DNA of 15,833 nt, taken from positions 1-15,833 of the forward strand of contig JAAZNX010000044.1 in assembly GCA_012798025.1 (NCBI GenBank), written 5' to 3'. Of the stretch, positions 13,396 to 15,833 are shown piece after piece. The notes under the pieces were generated by a model, which did no database searches, had not been told where the DNA came from, and saw only the letters and a program-made list of their open reading frames with translations. The translations under genes were made by a program, and so were the position numbers. The first letter of the stretch is position 1. Every line of letters starts with the position of its first letter. The stretch comes from Methanothrix sp. (GTDB lineage: Archaea; Halobacteriota; Methanosarcinia; Methanotrichales; Methanotrichaceae).

Positions 13396-14376
13396 TCAGC
13401 TTGAAGCCCAACTCACCACCACGTCGTCCGTCCTGTAGCCGGGACGAACCTTCGACTCTTCCAGGGAGGTCGTGGTGCCGCTTTTGAGCATGATCAATCC
13501 GGTGTACGCAATCATAGAGCCGTTGTCGCCCATGAACTTCTTTGGCGGTAGAAAGAACTTCGCTCCTCTCTCCAGGCACATGGTGTTCAGCATCTCGCCC
13601 AATCGCTTGTTTGCTCCCACGCCCCCGACAAGCATCGCCTCCTTCTTCTCAGCATGGGCCATGGCACGCTCCGTTACCTCCACCAGCATTGCAAAGGCAG
13701 TCTCCTGCAGGCTATAGCATACATCGGCCAGGTCATATTTTTTGGCAGCTTCCGTCGCGGCCGTGGACAGGCCAGAGAAGGAGAGGTCCATGCCCTTTAC
13801 GGTATAGGGCAGAGGGATGTAATGCTTGGCATCTCTCGCCAACGCCTCGACCTTGGGACCGCCGGGGTGTGGCAGCCCCACAGAGCGCGCGAACTTGTCG
13901 ATCGCATTTCCAATGCTGATATCCAGGGTCTCTCCAAAGATCCTATACCGGCCACGGCGCAGGGCAAGGACCTGAGAGTTGGCTCCGCTGACATAAATGA
14001 TGGCAGGGTCCTTTGCGCCTGACTGCCACTTTCCAACCTCGATGTGGGCTACGCAGTGGTTGACGCCGACCAGTGGGACTCCAAAGCGCAGCGATAGTAC
14101 GCGTGCAGCCGTGGCGACAGTGCGAAGACACGGGCCTAGGCCCGGACCCTGGGAGAAGGCGATGGCGTCTATCTTCAGACTCTGCTCGCGGGCTTTGGCC
14201 AGGACATCGCCAACCACTTTCGCCATGTGGTCCGCATGATGCTGTGAGGCCTCGCGCGGATGGATGCCGCCCTTGGCAGGAACATAGGTTGCGCTCTTCT
14301 CGTAAATCACGCCATTTTCGTCCACTAAGGCAGCACTCAGGTTCCAGGCGGTTCCTTCCAAACCAAATATTATCAT
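13396..14376 (-). CDS. kae1: tRNA t6A threonylcarbamoyltransferase catalytic subunit Kae1 (unfused)
   Basis: Kae1 (TsaD/OSGEP family) is the catalytic subunit of the KEOPS complex. It transfers threonylcarbamoyl to A37 of ANN-decoding tRNAs. The 326-aa protein starts MIIFGLEGTAWNLS and has metal ligands His107 and His111 (VNHCVAHIE) and Asp284 (GDNGSMIAYTG). Other hallmarks are FSQGPGLGPCL, YVSGANSQV, GNAIDKFAR, MDLSFSGL and GGVGANKRLGEM. It ends VRPGYRTDDVVV, the normal Kae1 terminus, with a stop at once. In a number of archaea, including several methanogens, Kae1 is fused to the Bud32 kinase; here no kinase follows and none is seen in the window. The gene lies 45 bases after purD on the same strand, so co-transcription is plausible. 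Confidence 0.96.
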   Translation of the reverse strand: MIIFGLEGTAWNLSAALVDENGVIYEKSATYVPAKGGIHPREASQHHADHMAKVVGDVLAKAREQSLKIDAIAFSQGPGLGPCLRTVATAARVLSLRFGVPLVGVNHCVAHIEVGKWQSGAKDPAIIYVSGANSQVLALRRGRYRIFGETLDISIGNAIDKFARSVGLPHPGGPKVEALARDAKHYIPLPYTVKGMDLSFSGLSTAATEAAKKYDLADVCYSLQETAFAMLVEVTERAMAHAEKKEAMLVGGVGANKRLGEMLNTMCLERGAKFFLPPKKFMGDNGSMIAYTGLIMLKSGTTTSLEESKVRPGYRTDDVVVSWASS

Positions 14377-14421
14377 CCGTATTTTTGCCCCTAATATGAA
14401 TTTGCTGAGGTGAAATGGATC

Positions 14422-15833
14422 TTAAACATACCCAAGGCCAATGTCCTTTCTGTAGCGTATTCCATTGAAATGTATCCTCTTGATGTTCTCGTAAGCCTTG
14501 CTCCTGGCCTCGCCAAGGGTATTTCCCCGGGCCACTAAAGTCAGCACTCGGCCACCTGTAGTGAAAAGCCTGTTCTTGCCAGTGGCGTCTGTTCCAAAGG
14601 CGGTGCCGTTGTGGTAGACCAGTACACTCGGGTCAACCCTCTCCAGGCCGCTGATTGGCATGTTGGTGTAATGCTCTCCTGGATAGCCTGGCCGCTCCCC
14701 GCCTCCCGACGACAGCGGCTTGATGGCCCTTCCCGAGACGGCACAAATTCCCAGACAGAATTCCTGCGACCACTCCAGCTCGACGGCCCCAAGGTCCCTT
14801 TCCAAAATGGCCTGGGAAAGCTGGTAAAAGTCGGTCTTCAGACGTGGCAATATCACCTCTGCCTCAGGATCGCCAAGACGCACGTTTATCTCCAAAACGG
14901 TCGGCTCCTTGTCCTCAGAGATCATTAGCCCGAAATAGATCACTCCAGCATACTCATGGCCTGTGGCCTCTTTGAAGCCGCGAACTGTAGGTACAGCGAT
15001 CCTTCTCATTATCTTCTCTGTCAGCTCCTCGTCCAGCCAGGGATGTGGCGAAAACCCGCCCATTCCTCCTGTGTTAGGGTTGTTGTCGATGATGGGGTTG
15101 CCAGAGAGCTTGTTGAAAAGCCGGATAGCAACACCCTCATCCGGGGAGAAGGCCTGTTTATAGTCCAGCGCCGACTCAAGAGGCAGAACTGTCTGGCCAT
15201 CGCTCAGGGCGAAGAACATGAGCTCGCGACCATTCAGCTTCTCCTCGATCTCAATTTTCGCCCCCGCGGGCCCGAAGAGCCTGGGGTTCACCATGATTCG
15301 GTCGATGGCCGACAGGGCCTCAACAGACGAGCCGCATACCACCGATCCCTTTCCAGCCGCCAGGCCGTCCGCCTTGATCACCAGTCCCTTCCTTGGATTT
15401 TCGGCGCAGTACTGGAGCGCGTACTCTTTAGCCTCTGCGGCATCAGAGAAGTTCTCGCATGGCGGCACCGGGACCATCAGGCTCTTGAGCAGTTCTTTGG
15501 TGAAGCACTTGCTGCCTTCCAGTATTGCCGCCTCTTTCTTTGGGCCAATGATTCGCTCTCCCGCTTCCTGGAAGACGTTGACCATTCCCTCAGAGAGGTA
15601 GCCCTCAGGACCCACGAAAGTCAGGTCGATGCTCTCTTTTTTTGCAAAATCCAGTAGCTCGGATATCGACTTTGGAACCCTGCCATGCATCGATGCAAGG
15701 CGACATTTCTCCAGCATCTCGCTGCCTGCATTTCCCGGAGCGACGTAAACTGTCCTGACCGCAGCGCTCCTGGCAAAGGCATGGGCTATGGCATTACCTC
15801 TGCCACCAGCGTCCACTACCAGAACTCTCTTGC
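14422..15833 (-). CDS. purD: phosphoribosylamine--glycine ligase (5' end beyond window)
   Basis: PurD (GAR synthetase) joins phosphoribosylamine and glycine with ATP, the second step of purine synthesis. The frame runs off the right edge; the last bases encode KRVLVVDAGGRG, so only a codon or so is likely missing. A GTG at 15816 is really an internal valine of this beta strand. Ordered motifs are GPEGYLSEG, the ATP-grasp segment LVIKADGLAAGKG, IEEKLNGRELMFFALSDG, NNPNTGGMGGFSPHPW, VIYFGLM, VLEINVRLGDPEAEVILPRL and TTGGRVLTLVARG. About 470 aa is a little longer than the typical 430. The usual N-terminal GGREHA is GGRGNA here, an odd change. It is followed after 45 bases by kae1. Confidence 0.96.
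   Translation of the reverse strand, partial: KRVLVVDAGGRGNAIAHAFARSAAVRTVYVAPGNAGSEMLEKCRLASMHGRVPKSISELLDFAKKESIDLTFVGPEGYLSEGMVNVFQEAGERIIGPKKEAAILEGSKCFTKELLKSLMVPVPPCENFSDAAEAKEYALQYCAENPRKGLVIKADGLAAGKGSVVCGSSVEALSAIDRIMVNPRLFGPAGAKIEIEEKLNGRELMFFALSDGQTVLPLESALDYKQAFSPDEGVAIRLFNKLSGNPIIDNNPNTGGMGGFSPHPWLDEELTEKIMRRIAVPTVRGFKEATGHEYAGVIYFGLMISEDKEPTVLEINVRLGDPEAEVILPRLKTDFYQLSQAILERDLGAVELEWSQEFCLGICAVSGRAIKPLSSGGGERPGYPGEHYTNMPISGLERVDPSVLVYHNGTAFGTDATGKNRLFTTGGRVLTLVARGNTLGEARSKAYENIKRIHFNGIRYRKDIGLGYV

Noticed and set aside
14956..15657. 233-codon plus-strand open frame opposite purD
   Set aside because: Shadow of purD, whose frame carries all family motifs; the antisense product has no recognisable features.

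Overview
The window looks like chromosomal DNA of a methanogenic archaeon, most likely of the Methanosarcinales and perhaps Methanothrix-like. Archaeal housekeeping genes are present (kae1, archaemetzincin, an archaeal-style purA). There is a RimK-type ligase that best fits tetrahydromethanopterin:glutamate ligase (mptN). TATA-like boxes lie about 25-32 bases upstream of many start codons, as expected for leaderless or short-leader archaeal transcripts. Several secreted proteins are rich in N-x-S/T sequons. The genus is inferred from gene content, not from a marker gene.

Layout. 1-330: possible 5' end of a minus-strand gene leaving the window, then a hairpin. 328-1443 (-): secreted PF01497-type solute-binding protein with no transporter partners in view. 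1645-1962 (+): decayed IS3-type transposase orfA. 2011-4957 (-): purA, mptN and a MarC-family membrane protein. 5069-6967 (+): large secreted NosD-like beta-helix protein with Ig-like C-terminal modules. 6981-7445 (-): archaemetzincin. 7545-8516 (+): radical SAM protein with an extra C-terminal cysteine cluster. 8631-10265 (+): glutamine-dependent NAD synthetase.

10320-13392 (+) is the least explained and most interesting part. It holds four consecutive genes for exported or membrane proteins. The first is a single-pass membrane protein with an external domain and a cytoplasmic winged-helix DNA-binding domain, apparently a membrane-bound one-component regulator. The second is a Met/Cys-containing secreted protein built on a 19-residue repeat carrying N-M-T sequons. 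The third is a secreted protein of unknown family. The fourth is a secreted stand-alone copy of the regulator's external domain. The paralogy between the first and fourth genes is clear by eye. A surface-sensing module, with the soluble copy as co-receptor or decoy, is a reasonable but untested reading.

13396-15833 (-): kae1 (tRNA t6A synthesis) without a fused Bud32 kinase, preceded by purD, whose 5' end lies beyond the window. purA and purD are both purine biosynthesis genes but lie more than 11 kb apart. No tRNA, rRNA or CRISPR array was seen.
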